Source: an uncultured Agathobacter sp. (GTDB taxonomy: Bacteria > Bacillota > Clostridia > Lachnospirales > Lachnospiraceae). Taken from it: DNA of 23,154 nt. The stretch is from contig CAKRNE010000029.1 of assembly GCA_934365945.1 (NCBI GenBank), positions 1-23,154 on the forward strand, given 5' to 3'. The notes under the pieces were generated by a model, which did not search any database, was not told the origin of the DNA, and saw nothing but the letters and a program-made list of their open reading frames with translations. Both the position numbers and the translations under genes were made by a program. Position 1 is the first letter of the stretch. Each line of letters opens with the position of its first letter. This document shows, in pieces, positions 23,107-23,154 of the stretch.

Positions 23107-23154
23107 GAGTAAGCTGCTCAACGACTAGTATTTCTTTTGCAAATACTAAATATG

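Noticed and set aside
1..23154. CRISPR array, tRNA or rRNA genes
   Set aside because: No regularly spaced repeats, and no stretch recognisable as tRNA or rRNA on either strand.

Overview
The window most resembles a motile, gut-type member of the Lachnospiraceae (Agathobacter/Eubacterium rectale or Roseburia-like). This rests on the flagellin sequences, Gram-positive AGGAGG ribosome binding sites, low-to-moderate GC, AAA-ATPase-like and Rpn-type genes, and a carboxyspermidine-type polyamine operon. The assignment is from recognition only; no search was run.

Layout. 1-1221: the start of an AAA-ATPase-like gene that runs off the left edge. 1222-1617: gene-poor, with hairpins. 1618-5394: an AT-rich leftward operon of three unrecognised genes (a three-helix membrane protein, an 845-residue protein with an HELSH zinc-peptidase motif, and a 58-residue basic protein). 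5479-7993: flagellin cassette 1 (fliC, csrA-like gene, invertible promoter segment, divergent FimB-size tyrosine recombinase). 8067-14965: a six-gene leftward polyamine operon, speA-speE-CASDH-nspC-aguA-aguB, that can take arginine through agmatine and putrescine to spermidine. 15097-16044: an Rpn/PD-(D/E)XK protein. 16337-18064: an AMP-forming acyl-CoA-synthetase-like enzyme. 18263-21122: flagellin cassette 2, with the same four parts in the same order. 21292-22983: amtB-glnK for ammonium uptake and nitrogen sensing.

The main discovery is the pair of flagellin cassettes. In each, a segment of about 134 bp (cassette 1) or 237 bp (cassette 2) is flanked by inverted 25-bp sites of the form GCAACATTT-7 bp-AAATGTTGC, next to a small tyrosine recombinase gene. 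Each segment carries one good sigma-28 promoter (TAAA or TTAA, 15 bp, TCCGATAT). The two segments are recognisably homologous but lie in opposite orientations. In cassette 1 the promoter faces csrA-fliC (ON). In cassette 2 it faces away, toward the recombinase (OFF). The 7-bp cores differ (CTCTAAG versus TGTAGTA), so each switch probably flips independently.

Below the DNA switch lies a second layer of control. The leader between csrA and fliC carries conserved hairpins. One presents AGGA in its loop and the flagellin Shine-Dalgarno contains another GGA, which is the layout expected of a CsrA-repressed flagellin leader. The inference is a phase-variable flagellin expression system in which each cassette carries its own translational regulator.

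Two further leaders (speA and amtB) have a sigma-A-like promoter followed at once by an intrinsic-terminator hairpin just before the gene, suggesting attenuation.
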